NCBI RefSeq assembly: GCF_009665255.1
Contig: NZ_CP035686.1
Coordinates: 496,001 to 560,000, forward strand
Direction: 5' to 3'
DNA: 64,000 nt
From: Vibrio metoecus
GTDB taxonomy: Bacteria; Pseudomonadota; Gammaproteobacteria; Enterobacterales; Vibrionaceae
A program made the position numbers and the translations under genes. Shown piece after piece: positions 7,688-16,331 of the stretch. The notes beneath the pieces were generated by a model. The model did not search any database. It was not told the origin of the DNA and saw nothing but the letters and a program-made list of their open reading frames with translations. Position 1 is the first letter of the stretch. Every line of letters starts with the position of its first letter.

Positions 7688-10132
7688 CTAAGCCACTTCT
7701 GCTTTACGTTGTGTGCGTTTTTTGGCAGCCAGTTCCTGTGGGGCAAAGTCGTCAACATTGATGGTGTAGAGGCGATGTGCTTCCGCTTCACTCAGTAATG
7801 CCGCTTCCTGAATGGTCAGCACTTTGGCTTCTAGCCCGATTCTGGCGACTTCATCGAGCCCCATAAAGGGGCGACGTTGACTAAGTTCTTTACACACTTT
7901 GTCAAACAAAGGTTCAGCTTGCAGAATCACTTGTAGCGCCTGTTCAATTTTTCCAGCAGGGTTGTGATCGCTCGGCGTTAAGTACTGGTTACGGCCAATT
8001 CTGGAACGTGTTGCACTCGGAGTTTGCAGGATTTGTGCGAGTTTACTATCCAGTTTATCGCTCGGTGCTTTACGCACTCGACCAAAAGGCATGAGCAGTA
8101 AGCGTAACGCGCGGCCAATAAGACGATTTGGGAAGTTGGCTAAGAACTCATCAATAGCGACTTCAGTTTGGCGTAAACTGTCTTGTAATCCCCAGTGTAC
8201 CAACGGTAAATCTTCCAGCGGACGACCATCATTTTCAAAACGTTTTAAGGTCGCTGAGCTTAAATAAAGTTGGCTGAGAATATCGCCCAAACGAGCGGAT
8301 AAACGTTCTTTACGTTTCAGCGAACCGCCAAGCACTGCCATAGAGATGTCAGCAAGAAGCGCTAAATTGGCACTGTAACGGTTGAGTTGTTGATAGTAAC
8401 GTTTCGTAGCATCTCGCGTTGGGGCTTGTGATCCGAAGCCATCGGTCAAGCCTAACCATAAGCTACGGACAAGGTTACTTAAAACAAAGCCGACATGACC
8501 GGCTAACGCCATATCAAATTTTTCTACCGCATCGGAGTTCTGACTGTAAGCTGCTTCCATCTCTTTAAGAACATAAGGATGGCAGCGGATCGCTCCTTGA
8601 CCGAAGATGATCATCGAACGAGTCAGTATGTTTGCCCCTTCGACTGTGATAGCAATCGGGGCTCCTTGATAGCCGCGCGCCAAGAAGTTAGCGGGGCCTA
8701 AGCAGATGCCTTTACCGCCAACGATGTCCATCGCATCAATGATCGAACGTTGGCCACGATGGGTGCAGTGATACTTCACAATGGCGGAGATTACCGAAGG
8801 CTTTTCACCTAAATCAATGCCCGCGACAGTGAGGTTGCTCGCGGCATCCATCACATAAGCGTTACCCGCTAGGCGCGCTAAAGGCTCTTCAATCCCTTCC
8901 ATTTGTCCGATTGGCTGCTTAAATTGGCGGCGAATACGTGCATAAGCTCCCGTTGCCAATGCAGCAGATTTAATTCCGCCAGTGGAGTTAGATGGGAGAG
9001 TAATGCCACGACCGACCGACAGGCATTCCACAAGCATGCGCCAACCTTGCCCAGCCATTTTCGGGCCACCAATAATAAAATCGAGCGGCACAAACAGATC
9101 TTTCGCGCGGGTAGGACCATTCTGGAATGGCACGTTTAATGGGAAGTGACGATTGCCGATCTCCACTCCTTTTAGATGCGTAGGAATGAGAGCACAGGTG
9201 ATGCCGAGATCTTCTTTCTCTCCGAGCAATCCTTCCGGATCTCGCAATTTAAAAGCAAGACCGAGCACCGTAGCGACTGGGGCGAGTGTAATGTAGCGCT
9301 TGTTCCATGTCAGGCGCATTCCCAGCACTTCTTTGCCTTCCCATTCTCCTTTGCAGACCACGCCAAAATCTGGGATTGATCCGGCATCTGAGCCTGCTTC
9401 TGGGCTAGTGAGTGCAAAACAAGGGATCTCTTTGCCTTCGGCTAAGCGAGGTAGATAGTAGTCTTTTTGTTCTTCCGTACCGTAGTGTTGCAGTAATTCG
9501 CCGGGGCCGAGAGAGTTTGGTACACCCACGGTGGAGGAAAGAACACTGGAAACACCCGTTAGCTTTTGCAGCACGAGAGATTGTGCATAAGCTGAGAATT
9601 CTAAACCGCCATATTGTTTTTTGATGATCATGGCGAAGAATTTCTTTTCTTTCAGGAAGGTCCAAATTTCAGGAGGGAGATCGGCCAACTCGTGAGTGAC
9701 TTGGTAATCACTGACCATGGCACACACTTCATTGACTGGGCCATCAAGAAAGGCTTGCTCTTCAGCAGACAGTTTCGGAGCGTGGATATTGTGCAGCTTT
9801 TTCCAGTCTGGTTTGCCTTTAAACAGTTCGGCTTCCCACCATATGGTGCCAGCTTCGAGAGCTTCTTTCTCGGTCTGTGACATCGCAGGCAACACTTTTT
9901 TAAAGACCGCAAGTGCTTTACCACTGATCAAGGATTGACGGATCGACGGAACACAAAGTACCGCAACGCCGGCAAGATACAGAGCCCAACTGAAAAATCC
10001 AAAAGGACCAAACAGTGAGAGTGCCAGCATCGTAAAAGTCAGTGCTGCTAGCGAAGTAAATAAAGATGTTCTTTGATATAGGCAAGCGCCAAGTATCAAG
10101 AGCATAACTAAGGTTGAGAGCAAGATTTCCAT
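7688..10132 (-). CDS. fadE: Acyl-CoA dehydrogenase FadE
   Basis: An 814-residue enzyme, the same length as E. coli FadE. It catalyses the first, FAD-dependent step of fatty-acid beta-oxidation (acyl-CoA to trans-2-enoyl-CoA). The N-terminus has two or three hydrophobic segments (residues 1-70) that would place it at the membrane. The acyl-CoA dehydrogenase core follows, with FALTSPEAGSDAG, a conserved FAD/substrate loop, and VEGANILTRSMIIFGQGA in the helical half. The C-terminal extension of about 250 residues is typical of FadE. A FadR-type operator overlaps a candidate promoter 67 bp upstream, so repression by FadR relieved by long-chain acyl-CoA is expected. Confidence 0.95.
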   Translation of the reverse strand: MEILLSTLVMLLILGACLYQRTSLFTSLAALTFTMLALSLFGPFGFFSWALYLAGVAVLCVPSIRQSLISGKALAVFKKVLPAMSQTEKEALEAGTIWWEAELFKGKPDWKKLHNIHAPKLSAEEQAFLDGPVNEVCAMVSDYQVTHELADLPPEIWTFLKEKKFFAMIIKKQYGGLEFSAYAQSLVLQKLTGVSSVLSSTVGVPNSLGPGELLQHYGTEEQKDYYLPRLAEGKEIPCFALTSPEAGSDAGSIPDFGVVCKGEWEGKEVLGMRLTWNKRYITLAPVATVLGLAFKLRDPEGLLGEKEDLGITCALIPTHLKGVEIGNRHFPLNVPFQNGPTRAKDLFVPLDFIIGGPKMAGQGWRMLVECLSVGRGITLPSNSTGGIKSAALATGAYARIRRQFKQPIGQMEGIEEPLARLAGNAYVMDAASNLTVAGIDLGEKPSVISAIVKYHCTHRGQRSIIDAMDIVGGKGICLGPANFLARGYQGAPIAITVEGANILTRSMIIFGQGAIRCHPYVLKEMEAAYSQNSDAVEKFDMALAGHVGFVLSNLVRSLWLGLTDGFGSQAPTRDATKRYYQQLNRYSANLALLADISMAVLGGSLKRKERLSARLGDILSQLYLSSATLKRFENDGRPLEDLPLVHWGLQDSLRQTEVAIDEFLANFPNRLIGRALRLLLMPFGRVRKAPSDKLDSKLAQILQTPSATRSRIGRNQYLTPSDHNPAGKIEQALQVILQAEPLFDKVCKELSQRRPFMGLDEVARIGLEAKVLTIQEAALLSEAEAHRLYTINVDDFAPQELAAKKRTQRKAEVA

Positions 10133-10188
10133 ACAGTTTTATCCTTTTTCAGACTGGCATTCTTCTGTTCTCTGATACGAAAATAGCG

Positions 10189-10217
10189 AGTCTAAGTTTG
10201 GTGGTCTAACCAGTTAA
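10189..10217 (-). promoter_or_regulatory. Candidate fadE promoter
   Basis: On the minus strand, a -35 TTAACT (10217-10212) and a -10 TAGACT (10194-10189) are separated by 17 bp. The spacer is covered by the FadR-type site. Neither hexamer is perfect. Confidence 0.45.
10199..10215 (-). promoter_or_regulatory. FadR-type operator upstream of fadE
   Basis: The minus strand reads AACTGGTTAGACCACCA, close to the FadR dyad AACTGGTCNGACCNGTT. It overlaps the -35 and spacer of the candidate fadE promoter, the right place for repression. Confidence 0.65.
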
Positions 10218-10452
10218 AGTGTAACCAAAGTATTAATGAAATGTAAAACGACATTTTGTCCGAAAGTGATCACGCTAGAGTAATCTCTCTACTCTTGTTG
10301 CTTATTGAATGGCTGGTTTTGCTAACGAAGAGTAAATCTTGCTTTTTGACTATCGACAGATCGGTAGGTTTGGGTAAACTCAGGTGGATACTGAATAGAA
10401 GTGCCAAGAGCGCTCGGTTCGAATAACAAATAATCAATAAGAGAGATGCCTC
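10216..10452. other. Intergenic region between fadE and gmhA
   Basis: The divergent fadE-gmhA gap is 320 bp in all. Apart from the FadR site and fadE promoter at its left end, I see no further convincing promoter, hairpin or small gene. GTGATCAC at about 10267-10274 is palindromic but lacks the CRP half-site pattern. Confidence 0.5.
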
Positions 10453-11028
10453 ATGTACCAGGATTTAATTAGAAGTGAACTGACCGAAGCGGCTGACGTT
10501 TTGCAGAAGTTTTTGAGCGATGATCATAATCTCGCGCAAATTGAAGCAGCGGCTAAGCTAATTGCTGATTCATTTAAGCAAGGTGGAAAAGTGCTTTCTT
10601 GTGGTAATGGTGGTTCACACTGTGATGCCATGCACTTTGCTGAGGAATTAACAGGCCGTTACCGTGAAAACCGCCCTGGTTATCCTGGTATTGCGATTTC
10701 TGATCCAAGCCACCTATCTTGCGTGAGTAACGATTTTGGCTATGACTATGTTTTCTCTCGTTATGTTGAAGCTGTCGGTGCTAAGGGGGATGTGCTGTTT
10801 GGTCTGTCTACCTCTGGTAATTCAGGTAATATCCTAAAAGCCATTGAGGCGGCGAAAGCAAAAGGCATGAAAACCATCGCGTTAACCGGCAAAGATGGCG
10901 GTAAAATGGCGGGTCTAGCGGATGTTGAAATCCGTGTTCCGCACTTTGGTTACGCGGATCGCATCCAAGAAGTGCATATCAAGATCATCCACATCATCAT
11001 TCAGTTGATTGAAAAGGAAATGGCGTAA
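10453..11028 (+). CDS. gmhA: Phosphoheptose isomerase (sedoheptulose 7-phosphate isomerase)
   Basis: A 191-residue SIS-domain enzyme that converts sedoheptulose 7-phosphate to D-glycero-D-manno-heptose 7-phosphate, the first step of ADP-heptose synthesis for the LPS inner core. Phosphate-binding motifs LSCGNGGSHCDAMHF and LFGLSTSGNSGNI are present, and the catalytic/metal residues His61, Glu65, Gln172 and His180 are all in place. The length matches the E. coli enzyme. The fadE-gmhA-yafJ order is shared with E. coli. Confidence 0.97.
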   Translation: MYQDLIRSELTEAADVLQKFLSDDHNLAQIEAAAKLIADSFKQGGKVLSCGNGGSHCDAMHFAEELTGRYRENRPGYPGIAISDPSHLSCVSNDFGYDYVFSRYVEAVGAKGDVLFGLSTSGNSGNILKAIEAAKAKGMKTIALTGKDGGKMAGLADVEIRVPHFGYADRIQEVHIKIIHIIIQLIEKEMA

Positions 11029-11040
11029 CATTACGCGAAT

Positions 11041-11068
11041 CAGCCCGGTGTATGCCGGGCTGTTGGTT
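11041..11068 (+). terminator. GC-rich hairpin between gmhA and the yafJ-like gene
   Basis: The stem CAGCCCGG (11041-11048) / CCGGGCTG (11055-11062) is followed by TTGGTTT. The T tract is interrupted, so this may attenuate rather than fully terminate. Confidence 0.5.
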
Positions 11069-11090
11069 TAAGTAAGGAGTGGTTTAAACC

Positions 11091-11924
11091 ATGTGTGAAT
11101 TGCTCGGTATGAGCGCGAATGTTCCAACCGATATCTGTTTTAGCTTTACTGGCTTGATGCAACGAGGTGGGAAAACGGGTCCGCATCGTGATGGCTGGGG
11201 GATCGCTTTTTACGAAAGCAAAGGTTTTCGCACATTTAAAGACCCAAACCCCAGTAGTCAGTCGAAAATTGCTGAATTAGTTCAGCAGTACCCGATCAAA
11301 AGTCGTGCGGTGATCAGTCATATTCGGCAAGCCAACCGCGGTGGCGTCAATCTGGAAAACACTCATCCGTTCACGCGTGAATTGTGGGGGCAGTATTGGA
11401 CGTTTGCCCACAATGGGCAATTGACGGGATATCAAAGTTTAGTCACAGGGCGTCATCGACCAGTCGGTGAAACGGACAGTGAACTGGCATTCTGTTGGTT
11501 GCTGAATCAAATGGAACAGCGTTACCCCGAAGGTCCACAAGATTGGCCTGAGATGCTGCGTTATGTTGCGCAGTGTTGTGATGAGCTTAGAGCTCTCGGT
11601 GTCTTTAATATGCTGCTGTCTAATGGCGAATATGTGATGGCGTATTGCACCAATCATTTGTATTGGATTACTCGCCGAGCCCCATTTGGCCGTGCAGCAC
11701 TGCTCGATGAAGATGTCGAGATCAATTTCCAAGAAGAGACCACGCCGAATGATGTGGTGTCGGTGATTGCCACTCAACCGTTAACCGGTAATGAAACATG
11801 GCAACGGATGAAGCCGGGACAATTCGCGTTTTTCCATTTTGGAGAACGGATTGAAGACAATGCCCATTTGTTGATGGAGGTGGATTTTGCACCGAGTCGA
11901 CCCGGATGTCAGGCGCCAACCTAA
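11091..11924 (+). CDS. Class II glutamine amidotransferase (YafJ family)
   Basis: A 277-residue Ntn-type amidotransferase domain protein. After removal of Met1 the N-terminal Cys2 (MCELLGMSAN) would be the nucleophile. Further family motifs are RDGWGIAFY, VISHIRQAN and FAHNGQLTGY (oxyanion-hole region). No synthase domain is attached, so the acceptor of the ammonia is unknown; YafJ proteins are stand-alone members. It lies 62 bp downstream of gmhA as in E. coli. The start is supported by AAGGAG upstream. Confidence 0.85.
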   Translation: MCELLGMSANVPTDICFSFTGLMQRGGKTGPHRDGWGIAFYESKGFRTFKDPNPSSQSKIAELVQQYPIKSRAVISHIRQANRGGVNLENTHPFTRELWGQYWTFAHNGQLTGYQSLVTGRHRPVGETDSELAFCWLLNQMEQRYPEGPQDWPEMLRYVAQCCDELRALGVFNMLLSNGEYVMAYCTNHLYWITRRAPFGRAALLDEDVEINFQEETTPNDVVSVIATQPLTGNETWQRMKPGQFAFFHFGERIEDNAHLLMEVDFAPSRPGCQAPT

Positions 11925-12004
11925 CCACTCGACTAAGCGATAGATATTCCTATTGGCAACACCACGTGTTTCGGGGATGTCGTTTGGAAATTAAAGAATG
12001 GAAT

Positions 12005-12041
12005 AAAAAAAGAAAGGGTTGAATCATTTCAACCCTTTTTC
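12005..12041. terminator. Bidirectional terminator between the yafJ-like gene and purN
   Basis: The 11-bp stem AAAGGGTTGAA (12013-12023) / TTCAACCCTTT (12028-12038) has T or A runs on both sides and serves the convergent genes. Confidence 0.85.
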
Positions 12042-12050
12042 GATTTGAGA

Positions 12051-12688
12051 TTATTCGGCCGCATAACCGTGCATGCCGAGCGCTTCACCATCCAGATAAG
12101 CTTTACCGTCTTTCATTGCTAAACGCTCTTCGACAAACCATTTCACGACAAGTGGGTAGATGCGATGCTCTTGATCCTGCACGCGCGCCGTGAGCTCATC
12201 GACCGTATCTTCTTCGAAAATAGGTACTTTGGCCTGCAAAATCACTGGACCGCCATCCAATTGTTCGGTGACAAAATGTACGCTCGTGCCATGTTCTTCA
12301 TCGCCCGCGTGGATAGCACGTTGATAAGTATTTAGCCCGGATACTTTGGCAGTAACGAAGGGTGGATATTGATCATACGCCCCAAATAGTGGCGAACAAA
12401 TTCACTACTGAGAATGCGCATGTAACCTGCGAGGACCACTAAGTCAGGCGCAAACTTATCCATCTGCTCCATCAATGCAGCATCAAAGGCATCACGAGTT
12501 TCGTAAGCTTTGGGATCAATAAAACAGGCGGCTGCGCCAGCCTGTTTTGCGCGTTCTAAACCGTAAGCTGTTGCTTTATTGGAAAACACAGCCGTCACTT
12601 TGCCATCTTGAATACTGGTTTCACAAGCATCAATGATCGCTTGCAGGTTGGTTCCGTTTCCCGAAATTAAAACAACAATACTCTTCAT
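12051..12688 (-). pseudogene. purN: Phosphoribosylglycinamide formyltransferase, frameshifted
   Basis: PurN transfers a formyl group from 10-formyl-THF to GAR in purine synthesis. Codons from 12688 read a normal N-terminus (VVLISGNGTNLQAII) through INIHPSLLPKYPG and then hit a stop at about 12334. The family sequence resumes in another frame as LNTYQRAIHAGDEEHGTSVH and runs to the proper end at 12051 (LDGGPVILQAKVPIF). Restoring one T on the minus strand (an A between 12333 and 12334 on the plus strand) rebuilds an intact protein of about 212 residues. The break removes the second half of the catalytic domain, including the conserved Asp of GDEEHGTS. It is either a real mutation or a sequencing error. 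A formate-dependent PurT elsewhere could cover the loss. Two bp separate it from purM. Confidence 0.9.
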
Positions 12689-12690
12689 GC

Positions 12691-13731
12691 TTAGTTGATC
12701 TCTACCTGTGCTTCGCTGCTATTGGCGGCTGCGATTTCGCCGATCACCCATGCATTTTCGCCTTCCGCTTGGAGTAGAGCGACGGCTGCATCGGCTTGAT
12801 CCTTTGGCAGAGCAATGATCAAACCGACACCACAGTTGAAAGTACGGTACATTTCGTGAGTGGTCACGTTACCTTTTTCTTGTAGCCATTGGAAAATGAC
12901 TGGCCATTCCCAGCTCTTACCATCGATTACGGCTTTCGTACCTTCTGGCAGTACGCGTGGAATGTTTTCCCAGAAACCACCGCCAGTAATGTGAGAGATT
13001 GCGTGAATATCGTGTTCAGCAATCAGCTTTAAGCCTGACTTGATGTAAATCTTGGTCGGTGCGAGTAAGTGCTCACCAATGGTTTTGCCTGCTAAAAGCT
13101 CATTCTTATCGGCTTTAGAGACTTCTAAAATCTTACGTACCAGCGAGTAACCGTTGGAGTGTGGGCCGCTAGAGCCAACTGCAATTAGCGCGTCACCAAC
13201 TTGTACTTTGCTGCCGTCGATGATCTCTTCTTTTTCAACCACGCCGACACAAAAGCCAGCCACGTCGTAGTCTTCACCTTCGTACATGCCTGGCATTTCA
13301 GCGGTTTCGCCACCAATCAGCGCACAACCTGCTTGCAAACAGCCATCGGCAATGCCGGAAATGACTTCGGCTGCAGTATCCACATCCAGCTTGCCAGTCG
13401 CGTAATAATCGAGGAAAAACAGCGGCTCAGCACCTTGAACAATCAGATCGTTAACGCACATAGCAACGAGATCGATACCGATGGTGTCATGTTTTTTCAT
13501 ATCCAGTGCGAGACGCAGTTTGGTACCTACGCCGTCTGTACCAGAGACTAAAACTGGGTGTTTGTATTTGGTTGGTAGCTCACACAGTGCGCCAAAACCA
13601 CCTAGGCCACCCATAACTTCAGGGCGACGGGTGCGCTTCACTGCGCCTTTAATTCGTTCAACGAGTGCATTACCTGCATCAATATCGACACCTGCATCTT
13701 TATAGCTGAGAGATGGATTATTACCGCTCAC
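12691..13731 (-). CDS. purM: Phosphoribosylformylglycinamidine cyclo-ligase (AIR synthetase)
   Basis: A 346-residue enzyme converting FGAM to AIR with ATP, the fifth step of purine synthesis. It starts with GTG (SGNNPSLSYKDAGVDIDAGNALV), preceded by GAGGA. PurM signatures are GGFGALCELP, VSGTDGVGTKLRLA, IGGETAEMPGMY and SHITGGGFWENIPRVLP. It is the first gene of a purM-purN operon, with two bp between them. A perfect-fit PurR box lies 64 bp upstream of the start. Confidence 0.97.
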   Translation of the reverse strand: MSGNNPSLSYKDAGVDIDAGNALVERIKGAVKRTRRPEVMGGLGGFGALCELPTKYKHPVLVSGTDGVGTKLRLALDMKKHDTIGIDLVAMCVNDLIVQGAEPLFFLDYYATGKLDVDTAAEVISGIADGCLQAGCALIGGETAEMPGMYEGEDYDVAGFCVGVVEKEEIIDGSKVQVGDALIAVGSSGPHSNGYSLVRKILEVSKADKNELLAGKTIGEHLLAPTKIYIKSGLKLIAEHDIHAISHITGGGFWENIPRVLPEGTKAVIDGKSWEWPVIFQWLQEKGNVTTHEMYRTFNCGVGLIIALPKDQADAAVALLQAEGENAWVIGEIAAANSSEAQVEIN

Positions 13732-13794
13732 GGGGAAGTTCCTCGGTCTAGTTGGATATGAAAACGGCGCTATTCTACAGGGCTTAAAACAAAA

Positions 13795-13810
13795 AGGAAA
13801 ACGTTTGCGT
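13795..13810 (-). promoter_or_regulatory. PurR box of the purMN operon
   Basis: The minus strand reads ACGCAAACGTTTTCCT, agreeing at every fixed position with the E. coli consensus ANGCAANCGNTTNCNT. It lies just upstream of a -10-like TAGAAT (minus strand, about 13777), as expected for repression by PurR with hypoxanthine or guanine. Confidence 0.85.
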
Positions 13811-13897
13811 AAGATTTTTCTCCGGTTTTAGAGTCGGAAAAGTCGACAAAATAAGTGTATAATCCGCAGGTTTAAATTAATGAAGCCGGAGTTGGAC

Positions 13898-14524
13898 ATG
13901 AAAATTGTTGAAGTTAAGCACCCTCTTGTAAAACACAAACTTGGCCTGATGCGTGAAGGCGATATCAGCACTAAGCGTTTTCGCGAGCTTGCGACAGAAG
14001 TTGGCAGCTTGCTGACTTATGAAGCGACTTCTGACTTTGAAACCGAAAAAGTCACGATCGAAGGCTGGAATGGCCCTGTGCAAGTGGATCAGATCAAAGG
14101 TAAGAAAGTCACAGTCGTGCCAATCTTGCGTGCCGGCCTTGGCATGATGGATGGCGTGCTTGAGCACATCCCAAGTGCGCGTATCAGTGTCGTGGGTATT
14201 TACCGTGATGAAGAAACCCTAGAGCCTGTGCCTTACTTCAATAAGCTGGCTTCTAACATTGAAGAGCGTATTGCCCTAGTGGTTGACCCTATGCTGGCAA
14301 CCGGTGGTTCTATGATCGCCACTATTGATCTACTGAAAGAGAAAGGCTGTAACCAGATTAAAGTTCTGGTGCTGGTGGCGGCTCCTGAAGGTATTGCTGC
14401 TCTGGAAAAAGCACACCCAGATGTTGAGCTTTACACAGCGGCTATCGATGAAAAGCTGAACGACAAAGGCTACATCGTCCCGGGTCTTGGTGACGCTGGC
14501 GACAAGATTTTTGGTACTAAGTGA
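13898..14524 (+). CDS. upp: Uracil phosphoribosyltransferase
   Basis: A 208-residue salvage enzyme making UMP from uracil and PRPP. The ATG at 13898 gives the canonical start MKIVEVKHPLVKHKLG; an in-frame ATG at 13880 would add six unusual residues. The PRPP-binding motif is VVDPMLATGGSM, and the uracil-binding end is YIVPGLGDAGDKIFGTK. Divergent from purM, whose PurR box lies in the shared region. A -10-like TATAAT is at 13858-13863. Confidence 0.97.
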   Translation: MKIVEVKHPLVKHKLGLMREGDISTKRFRELATEVGSLLTYEATSDFETEKVTIEGWNGPVQVDQIKGKKVTVVPILRAGLGMMDGVLEHIPSARISVVGIYRDEETLEPVPYFNKLASNIEERIALVVDPMLATGGSMIATIDLLKEKGCNQIKVLVLVAAPEGIAALEKAHPDVELYTAAIDEKLNDKGYIVPGLGDAGDKIFGTK

Positions 14525-14530
14525 TCTTGA

Positions 14531-14563
14531 ATGAGGAAGCCCAATGGCTTCCTCATTACTTTT
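14531..14563 (+). terminator. Terminator after upp
   Basis: The stem ATGAGGAAGC (14531-14540) / GCTTCCTCAT (14547-14556) is followed by a short T stretch (TACTTTT). Confidence 0.65.
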
Positions 14564-14844
14564 CTGCGCAATACTTCCTGTCTATCTTTGAGATCTATCC
14601 CTACTTTTAATGCAATACCGTGCTAAAAAGTCGCGGATAAATGAATAGCCCTCACAGCACTGAGCGTTCTATCAGTTCTTTCTAACGCATTCCCAATAGT
14701 TAATGGCAACATAGTCAGTACTCGGTATGGTATATGGATTATTCGGGCCCATTACGTAAGGTACTAGGATTGATGGATGTGCTTCTGTCTCCACAAAAGC
14801 TGGAGCAGGGGAATGCAGTAAGTAGTGCTAGCAGGACGCTGATT
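14564..14844. other. Intergenic region between upp and the GGDEF gene
   Basis: I see no RNA gene or convincing promoter here. The GGDEF reading frame stays open back to an ATG at 14734, so part of this could be coding if that start is used. Confidence 0.4.
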
Positions 14845-16272
14845 ATGACGCGAAAGAAATTTAGTTGGATTCTTGTCTCTTTAATTATATTTGGATTTTT
14901 TGTGACCAGTTTGGTCAGTTATAAAGTGGCTCACGATACGCTTGAGGAGCAAATCAATAAAGACTCGCTCCCTTTAACCAGCGACAACATCTATTCAGAA
15001 ATCCAGCAGGATCTGATCCGCCCCATTTTTATCTCTTCTTTAATGGCACAAGATACTTTTGTGCGTGACTGGACATTGGCTGGGGAGCAAGAACCCGAAC
15101 GAATCATCCGCTATTTGAGTGAGATTCAGCGCCAATATCAAACGATGTCGAGCTTCTACATTTCGGATCGTACTCACAACTATTATCACTACAGCGGAAT
15201 GTTGAAGACCATCTCGGAATCGAACCCGAATGATGCTTGGTTTTTTCGGGTAAAAAATTCTGCGCCCGATAAACATTTCGAGGTGAATATTGATGTTGAT
15301 ACCGCCAACAGTCATCAAACGGTGGTGTTTGTTAACTACAAGGTTTTTGATTTCGAAAATCGTTTCCTGGGTGTGATTGGTGTGGGGTTGAGCTCCGATG
15401 CGGTTTCTGCGTTAGTGGAGAAATATCAAAAACGTTACAATCGGCATATCTATTTTATCAATGAGTTGGGAGAGGTCACTTTGCATGGCTCCAATCACCC
15501 TGGCTTTACACGGATTCAGGAGCGTGAAGGGCTGAAAACACTCTCAACCCAGATTTTGACGTCCCCTAGTGTGAGTGGGAGTTATTACGCCGATGGGCAA
15601 AAAGTCTATCTCAACAGTCGTTGGGTCGAAGAATTCCAGTGGTACATCATCGTTGAGCAGAAAGATGAATTTAACCAAGACATTTGGTTCAAAGCGATGC
15701 TGGGAAATTTAGTGATCAGTGCTTTGGTGGCGATTGCGGTATTAGGGCTTGCACAAATGAGCTTCCGAGGTTACCAAAAACGGCTAGAAGATATGGCGGT
15801 AAGAGATAAATTGACGGGCGCATACAGTCGACAAGTGTTTGAGGAGCTAGTTGAAGAGGCGATTTCTAATGCGGCGAAAGAGCAGCATCCTTTAAGTTTG
15901 GCTGTTATCGATCTTGACCATTTTAAGCAAGTGAATGATAACTATGGTCATCCGGTTGGGGATCTGGTTTTACAACGTGTGGTTGGGATATGTCAGCGTC
16001 ATATTGAACAAGTGGGAACCTTGTGCCGCTGGGGCGGCGAAGAGTTTGTTGTTCTACTACCAGACATGCCGTTGCAAGAAGCGCATCAACGCATGGAGCA
16101 GATTCGACATGACATTGCGGTGATGAGCAGTAAACCACAGGTTACGGTGAGTATTGGTGTCGTTGAACACTCTCCGAATGAGAGCTTGCTGCAATTGTTT
16201 AATCGCGCAGATCAAGCCATGTACACGGCCAAAAATGAAGGCCGTAATAAAGTGGTTGGGTTATCGCTCTAG
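14845..16272 (+). CDS. Membrane diguanylate cyclase with periplasmic sensor domain
   Basis: A 475-residue protein. TM1 (about residues 7-28, WILVSLIIFGFFVTSLVSYK) and TM2 (about 288-310, GNLVISALVAIAVLGLAQMS) bracket a periplasmic region of about 255 residues that looks like a double Cache sensor (YIS-DRTHNYYHYSG, VVFVNYKVFDFENRFLGVIGVGLS). The cytosolic GGDEF domain follows (DKLTGAYSRQVFEELV, IDLDHFKQVNDNYGHPVGDLVL) with the active-site motif GGEEF at 397-401. GGEEF is a functional variant, so c-di-GMP synthesis is likely. The inhibitory I-site RxxD expected five residues before it reads EQVG, so product inhibition may be lost. The start is uncertain: ATG 14845 has AGGA nine bases upstream, while ATG 14734 would add 37 residues without a clear RBS. 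The ligand is unknown. Confidence 0.88.
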   Translation: MTRKKFSWILVSLIIFGFFVTSLVSYKVAHDTLEEQINKDSLPLTSDNIYSEIQQDLIRPIFISSLMAQDTFVRDWTLAGEQEPERIIRYLSEIQRQYQTMSSFYISDRTHNYYHYSGMLKTISESNPNDAWFFRVKNSAPDKHFEVNIDVDTANSHQTVVFVNYKVFDFENRFLGVIGVGLSSDAVSALVEKYQKRYNRHIYFINELGEVTLHGSNHPGFTRIQEREGLKTLSTQILTSPSVSGSYYADGQKVYLNSRWVEEFQWYIIVEQKDEFNQDIWFKAMLGNLVISALVAIAVLGLAQMSFRGYQKRLEDMAVRDKLTGAYSRQVFEELVEEAISNAAKEQHPLSLAVIDLDHFKQVNDNYGHPVGDLVLQRVVGICQRHIEQVGTLCRWGGEEFVVLLPDMPLQEAHQRMEQIRHDIAVMSSKPQVTVSIGVVEHSPNESLLQLFNRADQAMYTAKNEGRNKVVGLSL

Positions 16273-16280
16273 CCACAATA

Positions 16281-16312
16281 AAAATAGGGAAGCAATCAGC
16301 TTCCCTTTTTTT
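16281..16312. terminator. Bidirectional terminator between the GGDEF gene and rluF
   Basis: The stem AGGGAAGC (16286-16293) / GCTTCCCT (16299-16306) has an 8-T tail on the plus strand and an A-rich left flank. Confidence 0.85.
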
Positions 16313-16331
16313 TATTGCATAGATAAATCGC

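Noticed and set aside
13880..13897. Longer start for upp
   Set aside because: It adds six residues absent from the family, and the ATG at 13898 gives the standard N-terminus.
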